Shown here in pieces: positions 34,978 to 43,233 of a DNA stretch of 64,000 nucleotides; position 1 is the first letter of the stretch; each line of letters begins with the position of its first letter. A model generated the notes under the pieces. The model saw nothing but the letters and a program-made list of their open reading frames with translations, was not told the DNA's origin and made no database searches. The position numbers and the translations under genes were made by a program. The stretch comes from UBA6772 sp965183875. Lineage in GTDB: Bacteria; Bacteroidota; Bacteroidia; Flavobacteriales; UBA7430. Location of the stretch: the NCBI GenBank assembly GCA_965183875.1, contig CBCYMK010000002.1:124001-188000 (forward strand), in the 5' to 3' direction.

Positions 34978-36123
34978 TTATTGAAACATTTCTTTAACCT
35001 TGTCAAAGAATGATTTATTGTTTTTGTCTGGGTCTGGTTTGAAGTTGTCATCTTCCTTACAGTTTTCAAAGAATTTCTTTTGTTCTTTGCTGAGTTCTTG
35101 TGGTGTCCATACATTTACATGTACCAAAAGGTCTCCGTCACCATATCTGTCAACACTTGGTAGTCCCTTCCCGCGTAAGCGTAAAATTTTACCCGATTGT
35201 ATACCTGCTTCAAGTTTAATTTTAACTTTAGAAGATATTGTTTGTATTGCAGGGTTCGATCCTAAAACAGCATCAGCATAACTGATGTATAGGTCGTAAT
35301 GTAAGTTCTTGCCGTCTCTGGTTAAAGACTCGTGAGCGATTTCTTCAATTACTACTATAAGGTCTCCAGCTACCCCTCCTCTAGGAGCAATATTTCCCTT
35401 TCCAGAAACCGATAACTGCATTCCATCTTCAACTCCTGCAGGAATTTTAATGCTAACCTCTTCAGGTTTCTTAACTACACCTTGTCCGCTACAAGTACCA
35501 CAAGCACTAGTCGCTGTTTGTCCTTGTCCACCACAACCATTACAAGTTGCTGCAGTTTGCATTCTACCTAAGGGTGTATTTACTATTTGTACTGTCTGTC
35601 CAGAACCATTACAGTGGTTACAGGTGTTTAAATTCCCATTCTCTGCACCGGTAGCATTACAGTCATCGCAACCAACATTCTTGTTGATTTTGATTTTCTT
35701 TTCTACACCGTTGGCAATGTCTTCAAGAGTAAGTTTTACCCGTACTCTAAGGTTCGACCCTTTGGCTCTACGGCGTCCGCCTCTAGAACCTCCGAAACCA
35801 CCTCCACCACCAAAAGCAGATCCGAATATATCTCCAAACTGACTGAATATGTCGTCCATATTCATTCCGCCACCTCCGAAGCCGCCACCACCGGCACCTT
35901 CTAATCCTGCATGACCGTATTGGTCGTAGCGAGCTCTTTTGTTGGAGTCGTTAAGTACTTCGTAAGCTTCTGCAGCTTCCTTAAATTTCCCTTCCGCGCT
36001 TTTGTCGTCCGGGTTTTTATCTGGATGAAACTTAAGGGCTAGTTTCCTGTAGGCCTTTTTAAGTTCCTTTTCTGTAGCACCCTTGGTAACCCCTAGAATA
36101 TCGTAATAATCTCTTTTAGCCAT
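34978..36123 (-). CDS. dnaJ: Chaperone protein DnaJ (Hsp40)
   Basis: Co-chaperone that stimulates DnaK ATPase and holds unfolded proteins. 381 residues in the full type I layout: J domain with HPD at residues 33-35, a Gly/Phe-rich linker (about 75-115), four zinc motifs (CDDCNATG, CNHCNGSG, CNGCGGQG, CGTCSGQG), then the two-lobed C-terminal substrate domain with GKGLPSVDRYGDGDLLV. It follows grpE by 9 bases. dnaK is not in the window. Confidence 0.97.
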   Translation of the reverse strand: MAKRDYYDILGVTKGATEKELKKAYRKLALKFHPDKNPDDKSAEGKFKEAAEAYEVLNDSNKRARYDQYGHAGLEGAGGGGFGGGGMNMDDIFSQFGDIFGSAFGGGGGFGGSRGGRRRAKGSNLRVRVKLTLEDIANGVEKKIKINKNVGCDDCNATGAENGNLNTCNHCNGSGQTVQIVNTPLGRMQTAATCNGCGGQGQTATSACGTCSGQGVVKKPEEVSIKIPAGVEDGMQLSVSGKGNIAPRGGVAGDLIVVIEEIAHESLTRDGKNLHYDLYISYADAVLGSNPAIQTISSKVKIKLEAGIQSGKILRLRGKGLPSVDRYGDGDLLVHVNVWTPQELSKEQKKFFENCKEDDNFKPDPDKNNKSFFDKVKEMFQ

Positions 36124-36132
36124 GGCTTATGA

Positions 36133-36684
36133 TTATTTTCCAACTACAACTTTAGCGTAGCGGATTACTTTGTCGTTTAATAAATATCCTTTCTCCGTTT
36201 CATCGATTACTTTACCAATCATCTTTTTGTTAGGTGCTGGAATTTGTGTAATCGCTTCGTGAAAGTCAGTGTTGAACGCTAAGCCTATAGATGATTCCAT
36301 TGCTTTAAGTCCTTTTTGCTCTAGTATACCAGATAGCTTAGAATGGATTAAATCCATTCCTTTTGCCATCTCTTCAGTTTCTTTAGAGTCGGCTCTGTGT
36401 TGTGCTGCTCTATCGAAATCATCTAATATAGGTAGCATAGATTCGAAAAATTCCAAACCTGCATTTCTGTACAATTCTATACGTTCTTTAGCAGTTCGTT
36501 TTTTGAAGTTCTCGAATTCAGCAAACATTCTTAAATGTTTGTCTTTTAATTCATTTACTTCTTTTTCTAACTGCCCTTCTTTGGTTAATTCAATTACAGG
36601 CTCTTGTTCTTGAACTTGTTCCTCAGTTGTTTCTTGTGTATCTGTAGTAGCTTGTACTTCTTCTTGCTCTTTATTCTCTGGCAT
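36133..36684 (-). CDS. grpE: Nucleotide exchange factor GrpE
   Basis: Releases ADP from DnaK. 183 residues: an acidic Gln/Glu-rich N-terminus (about 1-35), a long coiled coil (about 36-90, with HLRMFAEFENFKKR), and the beta domain whose signature is HEAITQIP to KGYLLNDKVIRYAKVVVGK. It heads the grpE-dnaJ operon. Two small dyads upstream may be stress operators. Confidence 0.96.
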   Translation of the reverse strand: MPENKEQEEVQATTDTQETTEEQVQEQEPVIELTKEGQLEKEVNELKDKHLRMFAEFENFKKRTAKERIELYRNAGLEFFESMLPILDDFDRAAQHRADSKETEEMAKGMDLIHSKLSGILEQKGLKAMESSIGLAFNTDFHEAITQIPAPNKKMIGKVIDETEKGYLLNDKVIRYAKVVVGK

Positions 36685-37127
36685 CTTTCTTTTTGTTAGA
36701 TTTTGCTAGTCTGCTCTAGGCAAATTGTTTGCCATTTTATTACTTGTGACATTATGTCTTAAATTCTATTTCCTTGACTCTAAATTGACTGATTAGTCTG
36801 CGGATTAGTCAGTATATAGTGAAATGAAGTCAGAAGTTTTACAAAGGAGAAACTAGAAGTCAGAATAGATAGTTGAGGTTTTTTTAATTCAGACTTACTA
36901 CGGGAAGTTAGCTAGGAGGTAGTGTACCAGAGTAAGAAACTTTCGTAAAAAGAAAGCAATTAAAATCATTTTTTAACCTACTGAGGATCTCCAAGAAAAG
37001 GCGCACCATATTCAGTGTTTATTTGTTTTAACTAAGCATCACTTAAAACTCAAAACTGATTCTGTATTTTCTTTAAACAACTCTATTACAGAGAGACTTG
37101 CCAATAGATATGGGAATATAATTATAA
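36685..37127. other. Spacer upstream of grpE and downstream of the tlpA-like gene
   Basis: 443 bases without a supported gene. Nearest grpE are two dyads (36719-36733 and 36748-36758). At 36785-36880 it has low-complexity words such as GAAGTCAGAAG and TAGAAGTCAGAATAG, and at 37026-37045 TTAAAACTCAAAACTG, matching the word family seen at 7447-7560. No clear terminator for the leftward gene was found. Confidence 0.7.
36719..36758 (-). promoter_or_regulatory. Two dyads upstream of grpE-dnaJ (possible heat-shock operator)
   Basis: GGCAAATTGTTTGCC (36719-36733) is a perfect 6-bp inverted repeat with a 3-base centre, and GACATTATGTC (36748-36758) is a perfect 5-bp repeat with a 1-base centre. They lie 35 and 64 bases upstream of the grpE ATG. 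Neither matches the CIRCE sequence. Regulatory function is inferred from position only. Confidence 0.45.
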
Positions 37128-37703
37128 TTACTCTGCCAATCTTTTTATTGTAGCATATAATGCAGGTCCTTCTAGGTTTTTGGCTATAATAGTTCCTTTT
37201 TCATCTATTAAGAAATTACTAGGTATACTATTGATATGGTATTGTCTGACTACTTCTGCGTTCCATCCTTTGAGTTCACTACCGTGACTTTTCCATACCA
37301 ATCCATCTTTTTCGATTGCCTCAATCCAATCTGCTTTGGCATCTTTTTGTTTCTGATTACCTCTGCGGTCTGTAAGGCCATCTAAAGATATGCTGATTAC
37401 CTCAAATCCATCTGCTGTTTTAAATGCCGCTTGATGTAGTTTGTTATACACCGAAACAATAGCTGGGTTATCTTTTCTGCAAGGTCCACACCAGGAAGCC
37501 CAAAAATCTAACAGGACTATTTTTCCTCTATACTCGCTGAGTGAAAAGGAAATCCCTTCGGGAGACTCAATAGTAAAGTCCGGAGCTGTATCTCCAATAT
37601 TTAAACCTTCTGCCTGAGTGCCCAATAAACGAGAGTCCTTTGCAATAAAGCTAAAACAAAGTAATAGAGAGCTTATTAATAAAGTGGATCTAAGTTTATG
37701 CAT
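37128..37703 (-). CDS. TlpA-like thioredoxin-fold protein, exported
   Basis: Envelope thiol-disulfide protein of 191 residues. A signal sequence covers about residues 1-21. The thioredoxin/AhpC-type fold begins at GDTAPDFTIESPEG and has the redox site WCGPC at 71-75, followed by the cis-Pro segment INSIPSNFLID. Similar proteins reduce cytochrome maturation or other envelope partners, but the partner is not shown here. It is last in the leftward operon, 27 bases after murA. Confidence 0.88.
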   Translation of the reverse strand: MHKLRSTLLISSLLLCFSFIAKDSRLLGTQAEGLNIGDTAPDFTIESPEGISFSLSEYRGKIVLLDFWASWCGPCRKDNPAIVSVYNKLHQAAFKTADGFEVISISLDGLTDRRGNQKQKDAKADWIEAIEKDGLVWKSHGSELKGWNAEVVRQYHINSIPSNFLIDEKGTIIAKNLEGPALYATIKRLAE

Positions 37704-37730
37704 GGTGTTGTTTGAAATTAGTCTTTAGAT

Positions 37731-39038
37731 TTAATTTATACGTGTTATATCAGCACCAATAGCTTTTAATCGCGCCTCAATGTCTTCGTACCCTCTGTCA
37801 ATTTGTTCTATATTGTGAATGGTGCTTTCACCCTCAGCCGATAAGGCAGCTATAAGTAGCGAAATGCCGGCTCTTATATCTGGTGAAGTCATTACTGTAG
37901 GTTTTAACGAACTTTTTCTATCTAGTCCTATTACAGTAGCTCTGTGCGGATCGCAAAGAATAATTTGAGCTCCCATATCTATTAGTTTATCCGTAAAGAA
38001 TAAACGACTTTCAAACATTTTTTGGTGTATTAATACCGAACCACGTGCCTGAGTAGCTACTACTAAGATTATACTCAATAAATCTGGTGTAAATCCAGGC
38101 CAAGGTGCATCAGAAATATTCATTATCGAACCGTCAATAAAACTTTCAATTTCATAAGAGTCCTGACTAGGTACAAATAGATCGTCTCCTCGTCTCTCTA
38201 ACTTAATTCCCAATTTCTTAAAGGTATTTGGGATCACTCCTAATTCATCGTAGGCTACATCTTTAATGGTGAGTTCCGATTGTGTCATTGCGGCTAGACC
38301 GACCCAAGAACCAATTTCAATCATGTCTGGTAATACAGAGTGTTCACATCCGCTTAATTTTTCTACTCCTTCAATTATAAGTAAGTTAGAACCTATGCCA
38401 GATATCTTTCCGCCCATGCGATTAATCATCTTGCATAACTGTTGTAAGTAGGGTTCGCAGGCTGCATTATATATAGTAGTGGTTCCCTTAGCTAAACATG
38501 CCGCCATTACAATATTTGCAGTTCCTGTTACTGAGGCTTCCTCTAAGAGCATATACGCTCCCTTTAGTTCTTCTGCTTTAATCTCGAAGAACCCATTTTT
38601 GTCGTCATAATTAAAAGAAGCACCTAATTTTTCGAATCCTATAAAATGGGTATCTAGTCTTCTTCTTCCAATTTTGTCTCCACCAGGACGGGGAATTGCT
38701 GCTTGTCCAAAACGAGCAAGTAGTGGCCCTACAATCATTATAGATCCTCTTAGTTTACCCCCCTTTTGTCTGAAGTCTTCGCTGTATAAATGCTCTAAGT
38801 CAATTTCATCTGCTTGGAAACTGTAGGAGCCCTTCGCCAATTTGTTAACCTTTACACCTAAGTCGCCTAAGATCTCAATCAGTTTATTTACGTCTACAAT
38901 ATCTGGAATATTGTTAATGGTAATTTTTTGATCTGACAGGAGTACTGCACTTAAAATTTGTAGTGCTTCATTTTTTGCACCTTGAGGTCTTATTTGACCA
39001 CCTAGTTTTTTACCGCCTTTAATTTTGAATGAAGCCAT
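37731..39038 (-). CDS. murA: UDP-N-acetylglucosamine 1-carboxyvinyltransferase, Asp-type active site
   Basis: First committed step of peptidoglycan synthesis, adding enolpyruvate from PEP to UDP-GlcNAc. 435 residues. KNEALQILSAVLL near the N-terminus, the RPGGDKIGRRRLDTHF loop, and the C-terminal PDIRAG (Asp-Ile-Arg) motif are present. At the place of the catalytic Cys115 of E. coli (PGGC) this protein has Asp121 (codon 38678-38676). Asp enzymes are active but resist fosfomycin in Mycobacterium and Chlamydia, so natural fosfomycin resistance is expected. 6 bases after the DUF4290 gene. Confidence 0.96.
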   Translation of the reverse strand: MASFKIKGGKKLGGQIRPQGAKNEALQILSAVLLSDQKITINNIPDIVDVNKLIEILGDLGVKVNKLAKGSYSFQADEIDLEHLYSEDFRQKGGKLRGSIMIVGPLLARFGQAAIPRPGGDKIGRRRLDTHFIGFEKLGASFNYDDKNGFFEIKAEELKGAYMLLEEASVTGTANIVMAACLAKGTTTIYNAACEPYLQQLCKMINRMGGKISGIGSNLLIIEGVEKLSGCEHSVLPDMIEIGSWVGLAAMTQSELTIKDVAYDELGVIPNTFKKLGIKLERRGDDLFVPSQDSYEIESFIDGSIMNISDAPWPGFTPDLLSIILVVATQARGSVLIHQKMFESRLFFTDKLIDMGAQIILCDPHRATVIGLDRKSSLKPTVMTSPDIRAGISLLIAALSAEGESTIHNIEQIDRGYEDIEARLKAIGADITRIN

Positions 39039-39044
39039 ATGGTT

Positions 39045-39662
39045 TTATTTTCTTTTTCCGTGCTGTGAACGACCACGGTTATTTTGTTGTTTCTTTTGAG
39101 TTTTCACCTGTGGTTTAACGTCTGCAAATACAGAAAGTTTAAACTGGTCTTTCATGGTTAATTTACCTGCAGATAATTGATCTAGGTGTTTTAGGATGGC
39201 TTCATCCTCAACCGTAGATTTATTCCAGGTTAAGTAAGATTTTTTCATGTGGTTTGCTATACAAAACACCATGATGTCTTTGTGGTCCCCGTCTTCAATT
39301 TCAATTGCACGGTCAATAATTTGGGGAAGTATTTTACCGTAATAGCGCAGCTTAATATTATTCTCTGAATACGGGACTTTTTCGGGTTTTTCTTTTAAGG
39401 ATTCCTTTGAAGGTTTATCGTAAGGAGAGTCTACGTCTAATGTGAAATCAGACATAATAAATAGATGATCCCATAACTTGTGTTTAAAGTCGGGTACATC
39501 TCTTAGGTGTGGGTTTAAGTTTCCCATCACTTCTATAATCGCTCTGGCTTGGTGATTTCTTTTTTCACGGTCTTCGATTTCTATAATCGAGTGTACCATT
39601 TTCTGCACATTTCTTCCGTATTCAGGAATAATTAAATGGGGCAGGCTCGTATTGTATTCCAT
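39045..39662 (-). CDS. DUF4290 family protein
   Basis: 205 residues, cytoplasmic, without signal or membrane segment. I recognise the Bacteroidota-restricted family DUF4290, usually beside murA, from LIIPEYGRNVQKMV near the start and MGNLNPHLRDVPDFKHKLWDH. The C-terminus is a basic Gln/Asn/Arg-rich tail after KPQVKTQKK. Function unknown. It lies between murA (6 bases) and the helicase gene (7 bases), consistent with one transcript. Confidence 0.85.
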   Translation of the reverse strand: MEYNTSLPHLIIPEYGRNVQKMVHSIIEIEDREKRNHQARAIIEVMGNLNPHLRDVPDFKHKLWDHLFIMSDFTLDVDSPYDKPSKESLKEKPEKVPYSENNIKLRYYGKILPQIIDRAIEIEDGDHKDIMVFCIANHMKKSYLTWNKSTVEDEAILKHLDQLSAGKLTMKDQFKLSVFADVKPQVKTQKKQQNNRGRSQHGKRK

Positions 39663-39669
39663 TCAAATT

Positions 39670-41994
39670 TTATTTGAGGATGTTGAGTTTCGCAAATTTT
39701 GCTAACAATGTTTTTTCTCCAACATCTGTAAAGTTAATGCTAATTTTTTTATTGGCACCACTGCCTTCTAATTTGCAGATAATACCAAGTCCAAATCTTT
39801 CGTGCTCCACTTTCATACCCGTACTATAATCTTGTTCGGTATAATTGCGAGCTTGTATATTGGGATCTAGTTTTTTCAGGTTCTTTGGTACAAAGATAGG
39901 CTTAGATTGAGGCCTTCTTTGTTCTTTCTTTTCTGGAGTCTTATTAAACCTCGAAGGAACTTTTGTTTTGTAGTTTCCTCCGCTAACTCTTGGAGAGTCA
40001 CCCCTGCGAGATGGTTTTATATTGATGAAGTCTAAATCTAGAAATTGCTCATCTATTTCTTCTATAAACCTACTCGGCTCACAGTCTATAAGGTTTCCCC
40101 ATCGGTATCGGCTCAAAGCAAAACTTAGCGTAGCTTTTTTTTCTGCTCTTGTAAGGGCTACGTAAAATAAACGTCTTTCCTCTTCAAGGTCTGCTCTAGA
40201 GCTCATTGACATTTGAGAAGGGAATAGGTTTTCTTCTAGTCCTACTATATAAACATATTTATACTCTAATCCTTTAGATTGGTGTATGGTCATTAAGGAT
40301 ACATGGTCTCCATTATCGTCCGTTTCTTTGTCGTTGTCGGTTAATAAGGCAATATCCTCTAAGAAATACATCAAACTCGTATTTCTTTCATCCTCCGGTT
40401 TCTCGTTCTCTTGATCTACAAAGTCTTTAATCCCATTTAGTAATTCTTGGAGGTTTTCGTACTTGCTAATACCTTCAGGAGTTTTGTCGGCTTGCATTTC
40501 TCTAAAAAGACCCGATTGTTTAGCTATATAAGAGGCTACCTCATAGGCATCTTGCTCTTTTGCCATTGCTTGGAATCCTTTTATAAGGATGGCGAAATTT
40601 TCAACCTTTATTGTACTACCTGCATTTAAACCTGTTTCTTCAGACTTTATATTTTCTATAACAGACCAAAAGGATTTCTTTTGTTCTTTAGCCCTCAAGG
40701 TAATTTTGTCAATAGAGCTATTTCCAATTCCTCTTTTAGGGTAGTTTATAATTCTGCGTATCGCTTCTTCGTCTTGTGCATTAGAGGCCATTCTGAAATA
40801 AGCCATCATGTCCTTAATTTCTTTTCTTTGGTAAAAAGAAAGCCCACCATATATGCGGTAGGGTATGCCTCTTTTTCGCAACGCTTCTTCCATACTACGC
40901 GACTGTGCGTTGGTGCGGTATAGAATAGCGAAATCTTCATTTAAAGCTTGGTCGCGGTTTTTTGTTTCTTGGATGTTCGAGCCCACCATTGCGGCTTCGT
41001 CATTGTCCGTCATTGCTCTATTAACCTTTATTTTTTCTCCAAGGTCGTTCGAGGTCCATACTTTCTTGTCGAGTTGCTCAGTGTTTTTACTGATAATACT
41101 GTTTGCGGCCTTTACTATATTCTGTGTAGAACGGTAATTTTGTTCTAGTTTGATTATTGTTGAGTCTGCATAATCCTTTTTGAAGTTGAGTATATTTCGA
41201 ATGTTTGCACCACGAAAGGCGTATATACTTTGTGCATCGTCTCCTACAACACATAAATTCTCGAAACGAGAAGCCAGTGCTTTCACAATTAAGTATTGTG
41301 AGTGGTTGGTATCTTGGTACTCATCTACTAAGATATATTTAAAGCGATCTTGGTATTTTAGAAGTACGTCTGGAAAACGGAATATAAGCTCGTTTGTTTT
41401 TAGAAGTAAATCATCAAAATCCATCGCGCCAGATTTAAAACACTCCTTTACATAGGTTTCGTAAATTACTCCCATTTGTGGACGATGTGCCGAATCGTCT
41501 TGTGTTTTTAGTTCTGTATTATTGTTATATGCCTTAACGGTAATTAAGTTGTTTTTAAATGAGGATATTCGAGAGGCTACTATATTTACCTTGTAGATAT
41601 CCGTATCTAAACTCATCTCCTTAATAATACGCCTTAGTAAGGCTTTGGAGTCATCTGAATCGTATATTGTGAAGTTGGAAGGGTAGCCTAATTTATCGGC
41701 TTCAAAGCGCAATATTTTTGCGAATACAGAGTGGAAGGTACCCATCCATAAATTCTTAGCTTCTGGGCCAATAATTTTCTGAATACGTTCTTTCATTTCC
41801 TTTGCCGCTTTATTGGTAAAGGTTAAGGATAGTATATTAAACGCATCAACTCCTTTGTGTAATAGGTGTGCTATACGGTAGGTTAATACTCTGGTTTTCC
41901 CTGAGCCTGCACCTGCAATAACCATTACAGGGCCTTCAGTTTTTTCTACAGCTTTACGCTGAGATGGGTTTAATTGCGCTAAATAATCACTCAT
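39670..41994 (-). CDS. UvrD/PcrA-type DNA helicase
   Basis: Superfamily 1A 3'-5' helicase for repair and replication. I choose the ATG at 41994 (MSDYLAQLNPSQRKAV), giving 774 residues; the frame stays open to an ATG at 42045 but the extra 17 residues lack family support. Walker A GAGSGKT is at 28-34, followed by TFTNKAAKEMKER (Ia), DEYQDTN (II), DDAQSIYAFRGA (III), LEQNYRS (IV), LMTIHQSKGLE (V) and VALTRAEK (VI). The C-terminal 40 residues form the small tudor-like domain seen in PcrA. uvrD versus pcrA cannot be separated here. Confidence 0.94.
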   Translation of the reverse strand: MSDYLAQLNPSQRKAVEKTEGPVMVIAGAGSGKTRVLTYRIAHLLHKGVDAFNILSLTFTNKAAKEMKERIQKIIGPEAKNLWMGTFHSVFAKILRFEADKLGYPSNFTIYDSDDSKALLRRIIKEMSLDTDIYKVNIVASRISSFKNNLITVKAYNNNTELKTQDDSAHRPQMGVIYETYVKECFKSGAMDFDDLLLKTNELIFRFPDVLLKYQDRFKYILVDEYQDTNHSQYLIVKALASRFENLCVVGDDAQSIYAFRGANIRNILNFKKDYADSTIIKLEQNYRSTQNIVKAANSIISKNTEQLDKKVWTSNDLGEKIKVNRAMTDNDEAAMVGSNIQETKNRDQALNEDFAILYRTNAQSRSMEEALRKRGIPYRIYGGLSFYQRKEIKDMMAYFRMASNAQDEEAIRRIINYPKRGIGNSSIDKITLRAKEQKKSFWSVIENIKSEETGLNAGSTIKVENFAILIKGFQAMAKEQDAYEVASYIAKQSGLFREMQADKTPEGISKYENLQELLNGIKDFVDQENEKPEDERNTSLMYFLEDIALLTDNDKETDDNGDHVSLMTIHQSKGLEYKYVYIVGLEENLFPSQMSMSSRADLEEERRLFYVALTRAEKKATLSFALSRYRWGNLIDCEPSRFIEEIDEQFLDLDFINIKPSRRGDSPRVSGGNYKTKVPSRFNKTPEKKEQRRPQSKPIFVPKNLKKLDPNIQARNYTEQDYSTGMKVEHERFGLGIICKLEGSGANKKISINFTDVGEKTLLAKFAKLNILK

Positions 41995-42042
41995 TTTTTT
42001 TACGCTATATATAAGGTGTAAATATATTCTAGATAGAAGTTT

Positions 42043-42050
42043 CAAAGTTA
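42043..42050 (-). promoter_or_regulatory. Candidate -7 element TAACTTTG for the helicase-murA operon
   Basis: CAAAGTTA on + reads TAACTTTG leftward, 49 bases before the ATG at 41994. It is the same octamer as in the rplM promoter. No -33 TTG at standard spacing. Confidence 0.5.
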
Positions 42051-42254
42051 ATTTTTATTCTAGGCTTTTGAGTATGTCTTGATAAAAATAATAAGCAGTG
42101 TAAGTTGCTCATCTTCTTTGGGTAAACAGCTTATAGTCTTTTGTTTTAATTCTTAAAAAATAAAAAACGATGATTTTACTTTCTGTAGAAGTTAGTCCTA
42201 GCTTCCATAAATAGCTAAAACAAAGAGTATCAATAAATAAAAGAGATTAGCTAT

Positions 42255-42284
42255 TTGTAGGTTTGGGGAATTGTTATACATTTG
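42255..42284 (+). promoter_or_regulatory. Promoter of the rpsL (str-S10-spc-alpha) supercluster
   Basis: TTG at 42255-42257 (in TTTG), 19-base spacer, TACATTTG at 42277-42284: a textbook Bacteroidota promoter, 56 bases before the rpsL ATG. Confidence 0.85.
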
Positions 42285-42340
42285 CAATCCCTAAAAATTA
42301 GGGAACTTGTATATAAATCAATTATAAACTAAAACGCATT

Positions 42341-42715
42341 ATGCCTACTATTCAGCAGTTGGTACGAAAAGGTCGTGAAAAATTTACTAAGAAAAGTAAA
42401 TCGGCCGCACTAGATGCTTGTCCTCAAAGAAGAGGTGTTTGTACCCGTGTATACACTACAACTCCAAAGAAACCTAACTCTGCAATGCGTAAAGTAGCCA
42501 GAGTAAGATTGACTAACGGAAACGAAGTGAATGCATATATCCCGGGTGAAGGACACAACTTGCAAGAGCACTCGATTGTTTTGGTACGTGGTGGAAGAGT
42601 AAAAGATCTTCCAGGTGTACGTTACCATATCGTTCGTGGAGCTTTGGACACAGCTGGTGTTGATGGACGTACTCAAAGACGTTCTAAGTACGGAGCTAAA
42701 AAACCTAAAAAGTAA
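42341..42715 (+). CDS. rpsL: 30S ribosomal protein S12
   Basis: Decoding-centre protein. 124 residues, same as E. coli. The loops that set streptomycin response are wild-type in form: PKKPNSA (Lys43 in E. coli numbering) and GGRVKDLPGVRYH (Lys88). It opens the long ribosomal transcript behind a good promoter; rpsG follows after 27 bases. Confidence 0.98.
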   Translation: MPTIQQLVRKGREKFTKKSKSAALDACPQRRGVCTRVYTTTPKKPNSAMRKVARVRLTNGNEVNAYIPGEGHNLQEHSIVLVRGGRVKDLPGVRYHIVRGALDTAGVDGRTQRRSKYGAKKPKK

Positions 42716-42742
42716 TCAGAGTAATCTGAAGAAAAAAGCAAA

Positions 42743-43227
42743 ATGAGAAAAGCAAAAGCTAAAAAAAGAGTCTTATTACCAGATCCAAGGTTTAACGACA
42801 CGCTCGTAACGCGTTTCGTTAATAACTTGATGTTAGACGGTAAGAAGAGTACTGCGTTTAGAATCTTTTACGATGCAATTGACATCATTGAAGAGAAAAG
42901 CGGAGACGAAGAAAATTCATTGGAGATCTTCAAGAAAGCCTTAGTAAATGTAACACCACATGTAGAAGTACGTAGTAGAAGAGTGGGTGGAGCAACTTTC
43001 CAGATTCCTATGCAGATTCGTCCAGACAGGAAGTTGTCTTTAGGCATGAAGTGGTTGATTTCGGAGTTTTGCAAGAAAAAGAAACGATAATACGATGGGG
43101 CAAAAATTAGCTTCATGAGAGTTATGGCTGCTTTTAAAGAAGAGGGTGGTGCATGTCAAAAAGAAAGAACCGATACATTCACCGAATGGCTGAGGCTAAC
43201 AAAGCATTCTCACACTTTAGATTTTAA
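42743..43227 (+). CDS. rpsG: 30S ribosomal protein S7, 3' end disrupted by indels
   Basis: 16S head-assembly protein. The first 105 residues are normal (MRKAKAKKRVLLPDPRF, HVEVRSRRVGGATFQIP, RPDRKLSLGMKWLIS). After codon 108 the frame is lost and an early stop appears at 43090. The remaining S7 C-terminus is still readable in pieces: ARKRN, TMGQKLAS, VMAAFKEEGGACQK, and HRMAEANKAFSHFRF ending at TAA 43225-43227. Four or more small indels separate the pieces. Since S7 is essential, I read this as poor local sequence, not a pseudogene. Confidence 0.85.
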
Positions 43228-43233
43228 TCATTA

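Larger units (their letters stand above)
41995..42340. other. Divergent promoter region between the helicase operon and rpsL
   Basis: 346 bases without a gene. It contains a leftward -7 box near 42043 and a complete rightward promoter at 42255-42284. Nothing else was recognised. Confidence 0.75.

Noticed and set aside
35450..35842. 130-codon ORF on the + strand opposite dnaJ
   Set aside because: It is the antisense of the Gly-rich and zinc-finger region of dnaJ and its Pro/Cys-rich sequence is explained by that.
36685..36780. CIRCE operator before grpE
   Set aside because: No TTAGCACTC-N9-GAGTGCTAA or near match; the two dyads present are different.
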